DNA from: Pseudomonas sp. B21-028
Lineage (GTDB): Bacteria; Pseudomonadota; Gammaproteobacteria; Pseudomonadales; Pseudomonadaceae
Direction: 5' to 3'
Length of the DNA: 64,000 bases
Assembly: GCF_024749045.1 (NCBI RefSeq)
Contig: NZ_CP087184.1
Coordinates: 4,092,001-4,156,000, forward strand
Shown: in pieces, positions 63,546-64,000 of the stretch
Layout of the letters: the number at the start of each line of letters is the position of its first letter
How positions within the stretch are numbered: position 1 is the stretch's first letter
Made by a program: the position numbers and the translations under genes
The notes under the pieces: model-generated
Seen by the model: only the letters and a program-made list of their open reading frames with translations
Told to the model about the DNA's origin: nothing
Database searches by the model: none

Positions 63546-64000
63546 ATGAGCCAATGGCCAGACACCCGCATCCTCGACCTGCTCGGTATCGAGCTGCCCA
63601 TCATCCAGGCGCCGATGGCCGGGGTGACCGGGGCCGCCATGGTGGTCGCCACCTGCAATGCCGGCGGGCTGGGCTCGATGCCGGCGGCGATGCTGGACGT
63701 CGAGCAACTGCGCCAGGCGCTGACGACGATCAGCGAACAGACCGACAAGCCGTTCAACGTGAATTTTTTCTCCCATCAGCCACCGGCCTTCGACGAGCAG
63801 CGGGCCGAGGCCTGGAAGCAGCGGCTCAAACCTTATTACGAGGAACTGGGCGCCGATTTCGAGGCATCGACGCCAGTGTCCAACCGCACACCGTTCGACG
63901 ATGCCGCCTGCCGGGTGCTGGAAGAGATGCGACCAAAAGTGGTCAGCTTCCATTTCGGCCTGCCGGAGCAATCCCTGCTGGATCGGGTAAAGGCCACCGG
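63546..64000 (+). CDS. Nitronate monooxygenase-like flavoprotein (3' end outside the window)
   Basis: The frame opens at ATG 63546 and runs off the end, giving 151 residues. LLGIELPIIQAPMAGVTGAA, VVATCNAGGLGSMPAAMLDV and PFNVNFFSHQPP are the FMN-binding N-terminal motifs of class I nitronate monooxygenases (2-nitropropane dioxygenase family). VVSFHFGLP is the next strand of the TIM barrel. The enzyme oxidises nitronates such as propionate-3-nitronate. A weak GGAG lies 12 nt upstream. It is divergent from the GyrI-like gene by about 150 nt. The long opposite frame at 63399-63971 is a shadow. Confidence 0.9.
   Translation, partial: MSQWPDTRILDLLGIELPIIQAPMAGVTGAAMVVATCNAGGLGSMPAAMLDVEQLRQALTTISEQTDKPFNVNFFSHQPPAFDEQRAEAWKQRLKPYYEELGADFEASTPVSNRTPFDDAACRVLEEMRPKVVSFHFGLPEQSLLDRVKAT

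Overview
The window looks like chromosome of a Pseudomonas of the P. fluorescens group. The evidence is the gene content (bkdR-bkdA1A2B-lpdV, aruH, hpd, an MvaT/MvaU-type H-NS protein, a MucR-like MHYT-GGDEF-EAL protein, ahpC/ahpF, gor, galU), the high G+C of most genes, and three families of Pseudomonas-type palindromic intergenic repeats. These are REPs ending in GCTCCCAC/GTGGGAGC, a variant carrying GCAAGGCTTGCCCGCGA, and a long inverted repeat of about 150 bp. No rRNA, tRNA, insertion sequence or CRISPR array was seen.

Layout, left to right. 1-4889: a sugar or sugar-acid locus (SMP-30 lactonase, TRAP transporter dctPQM, aldose epimerase-like protein). 5025-6826: a divergent TauE/SafE permease and persulfide-dioxygenase-like protein, probably for sulfide handling. 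6865-12509: the branched-chain ketoacid dehydrogenase operon and its Lrp-type activator, followed by ilvE, so branched-chain amino-acid transamination and oxidation lie side by side. 13938-18131: an ArsR-type regulator divergent from an unusual cytochrome P450, an FKBP, a protealysin-like M4 protease with its emfourin-like inhibitor, and an RcnB-like protein. 18229-18990: a tandem REPIN array with a 133-bp period. 19000-29226: a c-di-GMP enzyme, pncA, a frameshifted DUF1345 gene, and an RstAB-like two-component system divergent from an RND efflux pump that lacks an outer-membrane gene.

29391-42420 is the accessory part. It is a block of about 13 kb, lower in G+C in places, and bracketed by two copies of an 18-nt near-perfect palindrome. 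It holds two complete Ig-like repeat proteins in tandem, a pertactin-type autotransporter, and two further Ig-like repeat genes that have both lost their 5' ends and are joined head to head at a 10-bp palindrome (CGGGTACCCG).

42557-64000 returns to housekeeping genes: aruH, a chemoreceptor remnant, glycerate kinase, an aldo/keto reductase, rarD, hpd, an EamA exporter with a divergent LysR gene, the MvaU-like protein, gloA, and an oxidative-stress group (ahpF, ahpC, gor). Then come galU, several small envelope or unknown proteins, and a DNA alkylation-repair cluster (2OG-Fe oxygenase, alkB, ada). The Ada protein has lost three of the four zinc cysteines of its N-terminal domain. The window ends inside a nitronate monooxygenase-like gene.

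Intrinsic terminators are clear between the oxidative-stress genes, after galU, after the H-NS-like gene, and between the convergent genes at 35.6 kb.
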